Assembly (NCBI GenBank): GCA_900319865.1
Contig: ONQD01000004.1
Span: forward strand, 21,184-85,183
Length of the DNA stretch: 64,000 bases
Source: an uncultured Bacteroidales bacterium
GTDB taxonomy: Bacteria; Bacteroidota; Bacteroidia; Bacteroidales; P3
Direction of reading: 5' to 3'
The position numbers were made by a program, and so were the translations under genes. The notes below the pieces were generated by a model. That model did not search any database. It was not told the DNA's origin and worked only from the letters and a program-made list of their open reading frames with translations. Positions 6,966-15,593 of the stretch are shown here, one piece after another; the stretch's first letter is position 1; every line of letters starts with the position of its first letter.

Positions 6966-7841
6966 ATGGCAATTTTCAATGGAATCGGGAGCAATCTCCG
7001 CGGCAGTGCCGGCAACTGGACTTTCACACGCCTGGCAGGCCAAACGATTGCAAAACAGAAGGTGAACACCAAGGGTACGAGTCCGCGTACTTTCGCCCAG
7101 ATGGTGCGCCGCGTGGCGTGGGCCAACATCGTGAACATGTGGCGCGCTTTCGAGGGGCTGGACCGCCCCAGTTTCGAGGGACGCGACCCACGTCACAGCG
7201 ACTTCAACGAGTTTATGGGTGCCAATCTGGATGTGGTGCCTGTGTTCCTGGACAAGGAGGAGGCGCGCGCTGGCGGCTGTGTGGCGGCTCCCTACCAGGT
7301 GACCCGCGGCAGCCTGCCCAGCATAGGGCTGGAGAGCGGCGACGGCGGAGTGGTGAAGACCTCGGTGCAGCTAGGCGACCTGGTGATTGGCAGCAACACC
7401 ACCGTGGCCGAGTTCAGCACCGCCGTGTTGACCAACAACCGCGATTTCGCGGCAGGCGACAATATCACGGTGTTTGTGGTGCACCAGCTGTTGGACGCCG
7501 CAACTGGGGTGCCCCGCGTGGAGGTGAGCGAGAGCAATGTGACCCTTGACCCTGAGGATTCGGTGACGCTGCTTTACGACACCGCGATGCAAGAGGCATT
7601 CAGCACGGTGGACGGGGTGCTGGGCATGAGCGGCAGCATGGACGGCGCAGTGGTGTACATCCACAGCCGCAAGACGGCAAGCGGCACCGCGGTGAGCACT
7701 CAGCGACTGCTGGCAAAGAACGCCATCCTGGCTTCTTATCAGACGGCCACCAAACGCGACGAGGCCATCGCCTCGTATGGCGGAAAGACCCAGCCGCTGT
7801 ATCTCACCCCCAACGGCAACGATGTGGAGGTGCAGCACTAG
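6966..7841 (+). CDS. DUF6266-like protein
   Basis: A 291-residue protein without a signal peptide. The N-terminus (MAIFNGIGSNLRGSAGNWTF, then QTIAKQKV and RTFAQMVRRVAWANIVNMWRAF) follows the pattern of Bacteroidota DUF6266-type proteins, in which a glycine-rich start is followed by a tryptophan-bearing helix. The remainder is beta-rich (VTLDPEDSVTLLYDTAM, GAVVYIHSRKT). The function of the family is unknown. It stands alone with its own promoter and a strong terminator, next to the repeat-rich stretch at 6,296-6,900. High GC codon use contrasts with the AT-rich genes to its left. Confidence 0.6.
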   Translation: MAIFNGIGSNLRGSAGNWTFTRLAGQTIAKQKVNTKGTSPRTFAQMVRRVAWANIVNMWRAFEGLDRPSFEGRDPRHSDFNEFMGANLDVVPVFLDKEEARAGGCVAAPYQVTRGSLPSIGLESGDGGVVKTSVQLGDLVIGSNTTVAEFSTAVLTNNRDFAAGDNITVFVVHQLLDAATGVPRVEVSESNVTLDPEDSVTLLYDTAMQEAFSTVDGVLGMSGSMDGAVVYIHSRKTASGTAVSTQRLLAKNAILASYQTATKRDEAIASYGGKTQPLYLTPNGNDVEVQH

Positions 7842-7866
7842 GGTGCCGGAGGGTGGACTGGTGTTG

Positions 7867-7895
7867 GGGCAGCCGAGAACGGCTGCCCTTTTTTT
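7867..7895 (+). terminator. intrinsic terminator of the DUF6266-like gene
   Basis: GGGCAGCCG-AGAA-CGGCTGCCC followed by seven T: a perfect 9-bp stem with a tetraloop. Confidence 0.95.
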
Positions 7896-7922
7896 GTCGG
7901 ACGGGTCGGACGGGTCGGACGG
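7896..7922. repeat. three units of the 9-nt GTCGGACGG minisatellite, intergenic
   Basis: GTCGGACGG three times, immediately after the T tract of the terminator and ending 15 bases from the 3' end of the protease gene. It belongs to the same family as the arrays at 9,906-9,959 and 27,219-27,270. A solitary inverted pair, GTCGGACTTGTCCGAC, is at 6687-6702. Confidence 0.85.
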
Positions 7923-7937
7923 CGGGGGCTGCGGGGC

Positions 7938-10319
7938 TTAGAGGCAGAGCTGGATGCCGGCTTCGAAGCGGGGGAGGTTCAGCTTGAAGGCTGTGGGGCT
8001 GGTGGGGTCGGAAGTGTAGCTGGTGGTCAGGCCGGTGAGGCGGTAGCGGCAGTAGATGCCGATGGCATCGTAGGAGAAGCGGGTGGTGACGCCGAAGTTG
8101 AACTTGTAGTTGTCCTGATATTCGGGATTGTAGACGGTGCTGTTGGCACTTTCGGCATGACTGTAGAGTTTGCCCTCACGGACATAATGGTATCCGCCGT
8201 AGGAGACATAGGCTCCGAGATCCCAGTGGACTCCCTTGCCGAGCATTCCGCCACCAACAAAGCGTACACGCTGGAACAGCTCGAGGCTGCCCTCGTCGAA
8301 GATGTAGTATTTCTTGCTGGGGTTGTTCGCTAAAGCGAAGAGGTTGTCGAGGCGGTTAGGTTTGTCGGGGGCGAAATTGAACCGTGTGGTGGCATATTCA
8401 AGTCCGATGCCGATGCTGTAGGCCTTGGCCACGCGGTCGAGCATACGGATGCCGATATGCATAGCGGGCGAGAAGAATTTGCATTCCTGCTCCTGCGAAC
8501 TGAGGCTGAACATGTTTCCTGCCATGAGGTAGAAGTCCCAATAGATGTTGCTGACATCCCAGCCGTCCTTATACGATTTCTGCACAAGGGTGAGGTCGTT
8601 ACCGGTGATTCTCTGTACTATATCGTCGTTGTTCTGTATGATATAACCGGGGCGGGAGAAACTGCACTTGGTGTCGAACCCCGAGACGGCGAGGAGTTGG
8701 TTCTGCTTGTCGGTGAGGCGGAAAGAGGCGGTGTAGCCGTTGTACCACACGTTGAGTGTGCGGCGGTAGAGCTGGTTCTTGGGGAAGCTGATGGCGCTGG
8801 CGGTGTCGATAGTATCGATAGTGATGTGGATGTAGGCATCGAGTGTGCCCTCCTCGTTTTGCCAATTGAAGAAGATGGGGCGGCTGAGGTCTTTAGAGCC
8901 GATACTGTTGAGCAGGTGCACCTCTATGGAGTCGGCCTTCTCGACAAAGCGGAAGGTGGGGCGGGCAACGGTGTGCTGCCGCTTGTTGCAGAAATAGGAG
9001 GCTTGCGGCACGCCGTAGCCGAAGGCATAGTCGAAATAGGGGTAGAGGTCGGCGGACTTTTCGATTTCATGGAAGAGCTGCATGCCAGTGAGTCCTGGAC
9101 AGGCCTGCAAGGCGCAGGCGGCAAAACCCGCCACCAGGGGGCACGAGAAGGATGTGCCGTCGACATAACTGACCGACTTGTTGGTAGAGGGGCTGGCGGC
9201 CAAGGCATGGCCGAAGGCGGAGACGTTGGGTTTGAGTGTGCCTGTGGCGCTGGGGCCGAAGGAGCTGAAAGAAATGTGTTTATAATTCTTGAGGTTGGCC
9301 TCGATACCACCCACGCAGAGCGCGCTGTCGGCATCGGCGGGGGTGATGATGGTGCGCCAATGGTTGTCGGTTGCCTCGTTGCCGGCCGAGTTGCAGACCA
9401 GAATGCCTTTACGGGCAGCCATGTTGGCGGCTTTGGCCACATAGGAAGTGCCGTTCATCTCCTGCACGTTGTAGCGTTCCTTGCCGTAGCCGAGCGAGCT
9501 GCTGATGATTTGAGCGCCGTTCTTGTCGGCCCATTCCATAGCCTGCATCCACCATACTTCCTCTTTGAAAGGCTCCATTTCCACCTCGGTGCGAGCCAGG
9601 AGGAACTCGGCACCGGTGGCCAGACCGAGGTGCCGTCCGTCGGGGGCAATGCCGGCGATGCAGCTGAGGGTCATGGTGCCGTGACTGTTCCAGCCGTAGA
9701 CATCCTCCTTATTGTTGCAGAAGTTCCAGGTCTTGATGATTTGATGGTTGTCGAACAGGTGCTTGAAAGCCTGATGGGTGTTCACCTTGGGGAAACCGCC
9801 GTCGAAGACAGCAATGCGGACACCCTTGCCGTTGATGCCGAGTTGGCTGAACTGGTGGCCACCCATGCGGACCAGCTGGTCGGTGAGATTGGGGAGGGGG
9901 GAGTTGTCGGACTGGTCAGACTGGTCAGACTGGTCGGACTGGTCGGACGGGTCGGACTTGGCTAGCTGCATGTCACCGCCGATGCGGTGGGTGCCTTTGA
10001 CGAAGGGCAGCTGCTGGATGCGGCTCATCTGCTCGGGTGTGGCCATCACGGCGACGGCGTTGAGCCAGCGGGAGGTGCCCACCTCCTCGGTAGCGATAGC
10101 GTCGATTTGCGACACGTAGCCGCTGTTGAGCGGGTAGTTGCTGATGTCGTAGAGGTCGGCACCGCATTGGTTGTAACGCTCGATGGCTTTGGCGTCGAAA
10201 TAAGTGTAGGGGTTGAACGTGGTGCCCTGCTTGTCGGTGAGGAACACCCAATAGCACGACTGGCTGAAAGCCGGAAGTGCCACCATGAGAGTGAATAAGG
10301 CTAAAAGGATTTTTTTCAT
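7938..10319 (-). CDS. subtilisin-like (S8) serine protease with extra C-terminal domain
   Basis: A 793-residue exported protein. The signal peptide (MKKILLALFTLMVALPAFSQ) ends near residue 20. A propeptide-like region follows to about 115. The S8 domain spans about 155-450: Asp173 in AVFDGG, His213 in GWNSHGTM, oxyanion Asn314 in NSAGNE and Ser390 in GTSFSCPLVAGF are all present, so it should be active. Between propeptide and catalytic domain lies a SDQ tripeptide tract (about 122-138). From about 560 to the end, alternating aromatic strands (YWDFYLMAGNMFSL, HWDLGAYVSYGGYHYV, YDAIGIYCRYRLTGL) suggest an outer-membrane barrel or a large beta domain instead of a T9SS sorting domain. It lies 70 bases after recO in the same direction. 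Confidence 0.85.
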   Translation of the reverse strand: MKKILLALFTLMVALPAFSQSCYWVFLTDKQGTTFNPYTYFDAKAIERYNQCGADLYDISNYPLNSGYVSQIDAIATEEVGTSRWLNAVAVMATPEQMSRIQQLPFVKGTHRIGGDMQLAKSDPSDQSDQSDQSDQSDNSPLPNLTDQLVRMGGHQFSQLGINGKGVRIAVFDGGFPKVNTHQAFKHLFDNHQIIKTWNFCNNKEDVYGWNSHGTMTLSCIAGIAPDGRHLGLATGAEFLLARTEVEMEPFKEEVWWMQAMEWADKNGAQIISSSLGYGKERYNVQEMNGTSYVAKAANMAARKGILVCNSAGNEATDNHWRTIITPADADSALCVGGIEANLKNYKHISFSSFGPSATGTLKPNVSAFGHALAASPSTNKSVSYVDGTSFSCPLVAGFAACALQACPGLTGMQLFHEIEKSADLYPYFDYAFGYGVPQASYFCNKRQHTVARPTFRFVEKADSIEVHLLNSIGSKDLSRPIFFNWQNEEGTLDAYIHITIDTIDTASAISFPKNQLYRRTLNVWYNGYTASFRLTDKQNQLLAVSGFDTKCSFSRPGYIIQNNDDIVQRITGNDLTLVQKSYKDGWDVSNIYWDFYLMAGNMFSLSSQEQECKFFSPAMHIGIRMLDRVAKAYSIGIGLEYATTRFNFAPDKPNRLDNLFALANNPSKKYYIFDEGSLELFQRVRFVGGGMLGKGVHWDLGAYVSYGGYHYVREGKLYSHAESANSTVYNPEYQDNYKFNFGVTTRFSYDAIGIYCRYRLTGLTTSYTSDPTSPTAFKLNLPRFEAGIQLCL
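9906..9959. repeat. six units of the 9-nt GTCGGACTG minisatellite inside the protease gene
   Basis: Units GTCGGACTG, GTCAGACTG (twice), GTCGGACTG, GTCGGACGG and GTCGGACTT. Read on the minus strand they encode a Ser-Asp-Gln/Pro tract in frame. The period of 9 keeps any change in copy number in frame. Confidence 0.95.
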
Positions 10320-10389
10320 GTTATTATTGTTCTAATGTTTTGCTTTCATACAATTTGAGGACTAGGGGATAGATGGATAGAGTTCATCA

Positions 10390-11121
10390 CTATTGCAAGA
10401 CGGAATGTAGTATCTCATGCGATTTGAAGTTACGAAATTCGGCCAAATGCATTTGGAAGTATTCTATGAGGCGGTTAATCAGTTCCGTGCGCTGCGAGAG
10501 TGAGGCCAACGGTAGGGGAGCCCCGCTGTTCACCGACTGCAAGTAGCAGTGCAGCAACTGCGAGGAGGAGGCGTCGAGGGTTTGTTCGCCCGAATATTGA
10601 AACCGGCCGCCCACCATATCGAAGAGCGGTTCGCGGAGGCTGTAGTTGTCCAAGGGCTCAATGCCCAGATGGCGCGACACCGAAAGCATGAACGTAATGG
10701 GCAGTTGGCTGCTGTTTCCCGCCCCCTTCCTGGCGATGGTATCCACCACATAGTCGAACAATTCGGGCATGGGCTCCTCCTCGCGGAGGGTCTTGTAGAG
10801 CACTTCAGTCATAAAAAAGCGCAGGGCGTGCCTCGTCATCTCGTCGGCGGGGCTGGCCGCCACCCACACATCGCTCCCCCTGTGGGGCGCCACCTCTTTC
10901 ATGTAATTAATCTGGTTCTTGGGATTGTTGTAGACCACCAAGTCCAGATAGCTCAACGGCTGGAGCAGATTCTGTTTCACCTTTCCCCCACCCTTCCGGA
11001 CACCTTTCAGCATATAGGAACGCACCCCCAGCTGGCGGGTGAATATCTTGGCTATCACCGAAGTCTCCGAATAGTTTGTGGTGTGCAGCACCAAAGCCTC
11101 TGTGGAAAGCGTGGGTATCAT
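10390..11121 (-). CDS. recO: DNA repair protein RecO
   Basis: A 243-residue RecO homologue of normal length. The N-terminal OB-fold is recognisable in EALVLHTTNYSETSVIAKIF and in GVRSYMLKGVRKGGGK. The helical C-terminal domain continues through LRFFMTEVLYKTLREEEP and SRHLGIEPLDNYSLREPLFD. RecO anneals single strands and helps RecR load RecA onto SSB-coated DNA in the RecFOR gap-repair pathway. The zinc-binding cysteines of some RecO proteins are absent, as is common in Bacteroidota. Its start codon nearly touches the stop of porZ, so the two genes are co-transcribed. Confidence 0.93.
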   Translation of the reverse strand: MIPTLSTEALVLHTTNYSETSVIAKIFTRQLGVRSYMLKGVRKGGGKVKQNLLQPLSYLDLVVYNNPKNQINYMKEVAPHRGSDVWVAASPADEMTRHALRFFMTEVLYKTLREEEPMPELFDYVVDTIARKGAGNSSQLPITFMLSVSRHLGIEPLDNYSLREPLFDMVGGRFQYSGEQTLDASSSQLLHCYLQSVNSGAPLPLASLSQRTELINRLIEYFQMHLAEFRNFKSHEILHSVLQ

Positions 11122-11122
11122 G

Positions 11123-13447
11123 TCATCTTATTATCAACACCTTGGTCACCGATTTCATTTTTCCCAGCTCGTCGGAGGCAAACACAAAGTAGGTGCCGCT
11201 TGCCACCCTCTCGCCCGCCAAGGTGCGTCCATTCCAGATGGCCTGACCCCCATGGGCGGTGGTGGAGAAAACCACATGTCCGCGTGCATCGGTAATATGC
11301 ACCAACGCATCGCGGGTAAACCCCTTGATGGCTATGGGGCCGTCGTAATCGGGCCGCACGGGATTGGGGAAAGCATGCACATCGGCCAGCGGGACGCTAT
11401 ATCCCACTGTGGCTGTAGACCTATAGGACTGCAGCCCGTTGTCGGTTCCCACATACACCACACCACTCTCGGGATGCACCGCGAGAGCCACAATCTTGTC
11501 CGAAGCCAGAGGGCTGTTGGCTGTGGTGAAATGATGCAACTGTTCCAACCCGTTTGCCGAGATGAGGTAGAGCCCGTTGTTGGCGGTACCCACCCATTTG
11601 CGGTTGGCCCCGTCGACCGCTATGCAGCTGATGCTCTCGTAGGCCATAAGGTATTCGGTAATACCATCCTCGTTGAACAAAATGTTGCTGCAGTTGACCG
11701 GCGACACCTCACCGTTGCCTCCGTTGGCGAACGCTTTGTAGCCGTCGTATATCACTTTCAGTCCCTTGTCGGTACCGAACCAGATGTCGCCCGAGCGGTC
11801 CTGAACCAAACAGGACACCCGGTGGGTTTCCAGTTTGCTGCCGTTGTTGGGGTTTACGATGGCCAGCCGTTTCTCGCCATCGTGCACATAAATACGGTTG
11901 CTGCGACCGGCAAACCACTTGTAGCCCGTCACGCTGTCCCAAACCAGTTTGTCTATCTCGCGCTGTTCCTGACTCAGTCCCTGCAGCAAGGCACTGATGT
12001 CGAACGATTTCCACGACCCGTCGCGATACCTCACCACCAACCCGTTGTTGACCAGCGAATTGGTAATCCACAAATTGCCCTGATCGTCATAAGCCAGTCC
12101 GGACACGCGCAAATGCTCGAACGAGCCGCTTTGATAGGGAGTCAGCGCATTGTCGGAGTTGTTCTTGTTATATATTCTCTGCAACACATTATCCTCAATG
12201 TCCAGCACCCCGTAGCCCCACGAAGTGGCGCTGAGATGCTTCTTGTTCTTGGGGTCGACGGCCATATAAAGCACATCCTGGAACTCGTCGCGCACCTCTC
12301 CCCTGCTCATCGAGAGCCAGTGCTCACCGTCGAACACCGAAATACCGCCTTGAATATAAGAGCTTTGATAAGTGGGTTCCTTACCGCCTGGGCAGACATA
12401 CACGTTGTCGTATGTGGCCACGATGCTATATACATAATCGTCGGTTTGCGGACCCGATGGCGAATGTGCGTCGGCGGAGGCATAGCCCGCAGGCATACTC
12501 ACCATTCCCGCCCAGGGATGACCCAACCAGAGGGTGCCGTCGGCATCGATATCGGCATCGCGCGCAGGCATACCGTAAACGGGCACATGGTCCACAACGC
12601 GTACCACGCGGTAGTCTTCATCATAGAGCAACACGCTGTCCTGCATATTCAAAACGATATAGCCGTTGTGGTTACGCAGCGATTGCACCCTGCCTGTGGT
12701 CCATTCCTCCCAACCTCCATCCGTCCGTTGGGCAAACACCGTCATACTGTCCGGATTGTTGGTGCAAGCCGCCGCCAGCAAGCGTCCGCGGCTCTCGTCC
12801 AGCATCCTCACGGACATTCCTTTCAGCACAGAAGTCGAGTCCAAAGTCCAAGTCTCAAAAATATGCAGTCTCGGACTGCTCTTGGGGGCGGACATCAATC
12901 CGCGGTCGGTGCCGGCCACAATCCTGTCGCCCACAAAAGCAACATCGTACACAATGCCGTAGTCGCCGTTCTCACCGATATACCAAGTCTCCTCAATCTC
13001 ATGTTTGTCCACATTCACCACCACGATGCCGAAACCTGTGGCGAGAAACGCCCTGCGTCCGTCAAAGCGGATGCTGTATATTTTCTTGTCGCCGCTGATA
13101 GAGCTGTAGCGGATGTCGGCGATGTGGTACACTTTGTCTTCAATCTTCAAGTCGAGGCCCGAATTATTGTAGGCCACCGCGAGGCATTTGGTCCCCTCGT
13201 CGTAGGCGAAGGTGCTCACCCCCACATCCGACAGCCCACTGGATTTGGGCATCGCCTCCACAGCCCGTTTTGCTTTGTCGTAATAGAACATGGTCAAGCG
13301 TGTGGAGGCATACACCCGCTCGGGCGTAACACACACTTTGCGTGCCGACACAAACGAGTTGTTGTCCCTCCATTCACCCACACCTATCTGGGCACAAGCC
13401 GCACCCCCCAGCAGACACAACACCGCTATTGTCCATATCCGTTTCAT
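11123..13447 (-). CDS. porZ: PorZ-like type IX secretion surface component (beta-propeller protein)
   Basis: A 774-residue exported protein. The ATG at 13447 is chosen because it directly begins a good signal peptide (MKRIWTIAVLCLLGGAACAQ); the frame is open 18 codons upstream without constraint. The body consists of repeated propeller blades with phrases such as YDDQGNLWITNSLV, DRSGDIWFGTDKGL and NRKWVGTANNGLYLI, of the two-component-regulator-propeller type. The end (FPNPVRPDYDGPIAIKGF to SVTKVLIIR) is a type A T9SS sorting domain. In Porphyromonas, PorZ belongs to the surface attachment complex that processes T9SS cargo. Length, propellers, retained sorting domain and the recO neighbour all fit. 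It overlaps mreD by 4 bases. Confidence 0.8.
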   Translation of the reverse strand: MKRIWTIAVLCLLGGAACAQIGVGEWRDNNSFVSARKVCVTPERVYASTRLTMFYYDKAKRAVEAMPKSSGLSDVGVSTFAYDEGTKCLAVAYNNSGLDLKIEDKVYHIADIRYSSISGDKKIYSIRFDGRRAFLATGFGIVVVNVDKHEIEETWYIGENGDYGIVYDVAFVGDRIVAGTDRGLMSAPKSSPRLHIFETWTLDSTSVLKGMSVRMLDESRGRLLAAACTNNPDSMTVFAQRTDGGWEEWTTGRVQSLRNHNGYIVLNMQDSVLLYDEDYRVVRVVDHVPVYGMPARDADIDADGTLWLGHPWAGMVSMPAGYASADAHSPSGPQTDDYVYSIVATYDNVYVCPGGKEPTYQSSYIQGGISVFDGEHWLSMSRGEVRDEFQDVLYMAVDPKNKKHLSATSWGYGVLDIEDNVLQRIYNKNNSDNALTPYQSGSFEHLRVSGLAYDDQGNLWITNSLVNNGLVVRYRDGSWKSFDISALLQGLSQEQREIDKLVWDSVTGYKWFAGRSNRIYVHDGEKRLAIVNPNNGSKLETHRVSCLVQDRSGDIWFGTDKGLKVIYDGYKAFANGGNGEVSPVNCSNILFNEDGITEYLMAYESISCIAVDGANRKWVGTANNGLYLISANGLEQLHHFTTANSPLASDKIVALAVHPESGVVYVGTDNGLQSYRSTATVGYSVPLADVHAFPNPVRPDYDGPIAIKGFTRDALVHITDARGHVVFSTTAHGGQAIWNGRTLAGERVASGTYFVFASDELGKMKSVTKVLIIR

Positions 13448-13968
13448 ACAGTGCTGATTTTTTTTGTCAAAAACAGTTGGAACAGCATCATCAACACCCA
13501 AGTAACGGCAGCATCGAGCAACGCCGAGAGCATCGTGATGCCGAAATTGCCGAAACTGAATGCCTCCAGCAGACTGTAGGTGAGGCTGTACACCACCGCC
13601 ATCACTATCAGGTAGGCCATATACGACTGGGTCGGGACGGTGTAGATGCTTGGCACATCGATATCGGCCTCAGCCTGGTCGTCGCGGGTCAGCATCCTAT
13701 TGCCCAATATGATGCGGAAAAACGCCATCATTGTGCAACTGAAGGTGTGGAAACCGGGGATGTTGCAGAAAAGGTCGACAATCAAGCCTGCGCCGAAAGC
13801 CACCAGCAGCATCGGGATACGTCCCATGCGGGTGGGCAGCATCAACACGGCCAGAATATAGATAAACGGAATCATGTAGCCGCCAAAATTCACATAGTTC
13901 AGAAACAATATCTGCACCACAATCAAGGCCAGAAATCTGAAAATATTGGAAAATACCAGTTTGGTCAT
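13444..13968 (-). CDS. mreD: rod-shape-determining membrane protein MreD
   Basis: A 174-residue hydrophobic protein with about five membrane segments (IFRFLALIVVQILFLNYV, MIPFIYILAVLMLPTRM, MLLVAFGAGLIVDLFCNIPG, YMAYLIVMAVVYSLTYSLLEA and a C-terminal one). The IYILAVLMLP and GLIVDLF region is typical of Bacteroidota MreD. MreD works with MreC in the elongasome that guides peptidoglycan synthesis. Its last codons overlap the porZ start, which couples cell-shape and secretion genes in one transcript. Confidence 0.9.
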   Translation of the reverse strand: MTKLVFSNIFRFLALIVVQILFLNYVNFGGYMIPFIYILAVLMLPTRMGRIPMLLVAFGAGLIVDLFCNIPGFHTFSCTMMAFFRIILGNRMLTRDDQAEADIDVPSIYTVPTQSYMAYLIVMAVVYSLTYSLLEAFSFGNFGITMLSALLDAAVTWVLMMLFQLFLTKKISTV

Positions 13969-14028
13969 CTCTTCAAATATTAATTGTTAGTCCTTTAGCT
14001 TTCGTCGTTTTGGGGATTCTACGGCTGG

Positions 14029-14871
14029 TCAATTCTGTTCATCCATAACATGGGTGCGGGCCATCAGCGAATCCTGTTCGGCCTTAAAGTAGTTCTCGAT
14101 AATATACACGTGGTCCAGTTTGGTGAACTCGGTAGCCAAACGCACCTTGATAGTATAGAAGCCGCTGCCGCGCTCGCTTGTGGTCTGTTCCACAAATCCC
14201 ACCATCACACCTTCGGGGAAGTCGTTCGCCATACCGCTGGTGACGATGGTGTCGTTTTGATGCAGCTTGTAGGTTGTGGGGATATCGATAAGTGTGGCAT
14301 AGCGGAAATCGCCGCCCGTCCACACCAGAGAGCCGTTGGTATTGATGCGGCTTATCTTCACGCTGTTGCGGCTGTTGGAGTGCAGCACAGGCATGATGGT
14401 GGCGAAGTTGTCGGTGGTGTTGACCACCACGCCTACAATGCCCTGGGGCGAAATCACCGCCTGGTCGTTATGTATTCCTTGACGGCGGCCCTTGTTTATC
14501 ATAATGTAGTTGTTGCGCTGGTTCCAAGAGTTTTTCACCACTTGGGCCTCAGTGTAGCTGTAGCGTTGCTTATACACCGTGTCCTGATGCACGAACTCGC
14601 GCATGTTGTAGCTTATGTACGAAGACTCCAGTTGCGCGCGCAGCTGTGCATTCTCGGCTGCCAGCAACTCGTTCTCGTGTCTCAACCCGAAATAGTCGCC
14701 AACCTTTGCTATGGTGCCATAGCAGCGTCCGGCAACCACGTTGCCCACTCCCACGATTTTCGAACCCTGATAATTGCTGTTCTGCGATATGAAAATTATA
14801 GCCAGTATCTCCAACAACAGGAAGACGAACACATAATTATTCCTCTTTATAAATGCCAGTAACGATTCCAT
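14029..14871 (-). CDS. mreC: rod-shape-determining protein MreC
   Basis: A 280-residue protein of normal length. It has an N-terminal membrane anchor (YVFVFLLLEILAIIFISQ, about 13-30), a coiled coil (HENELLAAENAQLRAQLES, about 65-83) and the periplasmic double beta-barrel with the characteristic GRRQGIHNDQAVISPQGIVG and LDHVYIIENYF segments. MreC is a periplasmic scaffold of the elongasome. mreB is not in the window. It begins 69 bases after gmk on the same strand; that gap holds a small GC-rich hairpin but no gene. Confidence 0.93.
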   Translation of the reverse strand: MESLLAFIKRNNYVFVFLLLEILAIIFISQNSNYQGSKIVGVGNVVAGRCYGTIAKVGDYFGLRHENELLAAENAQLRAQLESSYISYNMREFVHQDTVYKQRYSYTEAQVVKNSWNQRNNYIMINKGRRQGIHNDQAVISPQGIVGVVVNTTDNFATIMPVLHSNSRNSVKISRINTNGSLVWTGGDFRYATLIDIPTTYKLHQNDTIVTSGMANDFPEGVMVGFVEQTTSERGSGFYTIKVRLATEFTKLDHVYIIENYFKAEQDSLMARTHVMDEQN

Positions 14872-14940
14872 CTATTCTCAATTAATAATGTTGTTTTTCT
14901 GTCCTTTCGGTTACCTCGCGGAGCCGCACAAAGCTGCGGG

Positions 14941-15510
14941 TCATCTCAACAGGTAGTTGTTTATCACCTTCTGTGTCTCGTCCACAGCACGGTCCAGCTG
15001 GTCGTTGATAATGGTCACGTCGAAGCGGTCGGCCATCTTCAACTCGGCCTCGCTGCGCGCGAGGCGTTTCACAATCGAGTCCTCGCTCTCGGTGCCCCGG
15101 TTGCGCAGCCGCATTTCGAGCACTTCGATGCTGGGGGGCATCACAAACAACGCCAGCGCATCGGGGCCGAAATACTTTTTGATGTTCATGCCGCCGTTCA
15201 CGTCCACATCGAAAATAATCACATGCCCGTTGTCCCAAATGCGGTCTATCTCCGATTTCAGGGTTCCGTAGCGTGTGCCGGCATACACCTCCTCCCATTC
15301 CAGAAAGTCACCTTTCTGCACCCGCTGCTCGAACACCTCGGGCGAGAGGAAATAATAGTCCACCCCGTCCTGCTCCCCCTCGCGTGCTTTGCGGCTGGTG
15401 GCTGATATGGAGAACTCGAAACAATCGAAACGTTTCAAAATCTCGCGTATAATGGTGGTCTTACCGCTGCCCGAAGGGGCAGAGAACAATATAGCTTTGC
15501 GGTTGTTCAT
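14941..15510 (-). CDS. gmk: guanylate kinase
   Basis: A 189-residue enzyme of normal size that phosphorylates GMP to GDP with ATP. The P-loop SAPSGSGKTT is at residues 10-19. The GMP-binding residues are in SATSRKAREGEQDGVDYYF (about 37-55) and EWEEVYAGTRYGTLKSEI (about 71-88). The lid region RLRNRGTESEDSIVKRL is intact. The stop at 14941 is followed by mreC, and the coiled-coil repeat gene ends 83 bases upstream, so it sits mid-operon. Confidence 0.96.
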   Translation of the reverse strand: MNNRKAILFSAPSGSGKTTIIREILKRFDCFEFSISATSRKAREGEQDGVDYYFLSPEVFEQRVQKGDFLEWEEVYAGTRYGTLKSEIDRIWDNGHVIIFDVDVNGGMNIKKYFGPDALALFVMPPSIEVLEMRLRNRGTESEDSIVKRLARSEAELKMADRFDVTIINDQLDRAVDETQKVINNYLLR

Positions 15511-15593
15511 ATCGTTATAAGTTAGTGTTGTAGAGCTGTTCTTTGCATTGTTCCGCCAATAGACCGGAGTATTCTCCAGCCAACAGGTGAGGA

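Noticed and set aside
9906-9959. CRISPR array (tandem repeats here and at 6,296, 16,130, 27,219)
   Set aside because: Units are 9 or 45 bases without spacers; no cas genes.
8457-9965. 502-codon open frame on the plus strand
   Set aside because: Antisense to the S8 protease, whose catalytic motifs and signal peptide are clear; a shadow of GC-rich codon use.
11078-13579. 833-codon open frame on the plus strand
   Set aside because: Antisense to porZ; no motif and an odd His/Val composition.
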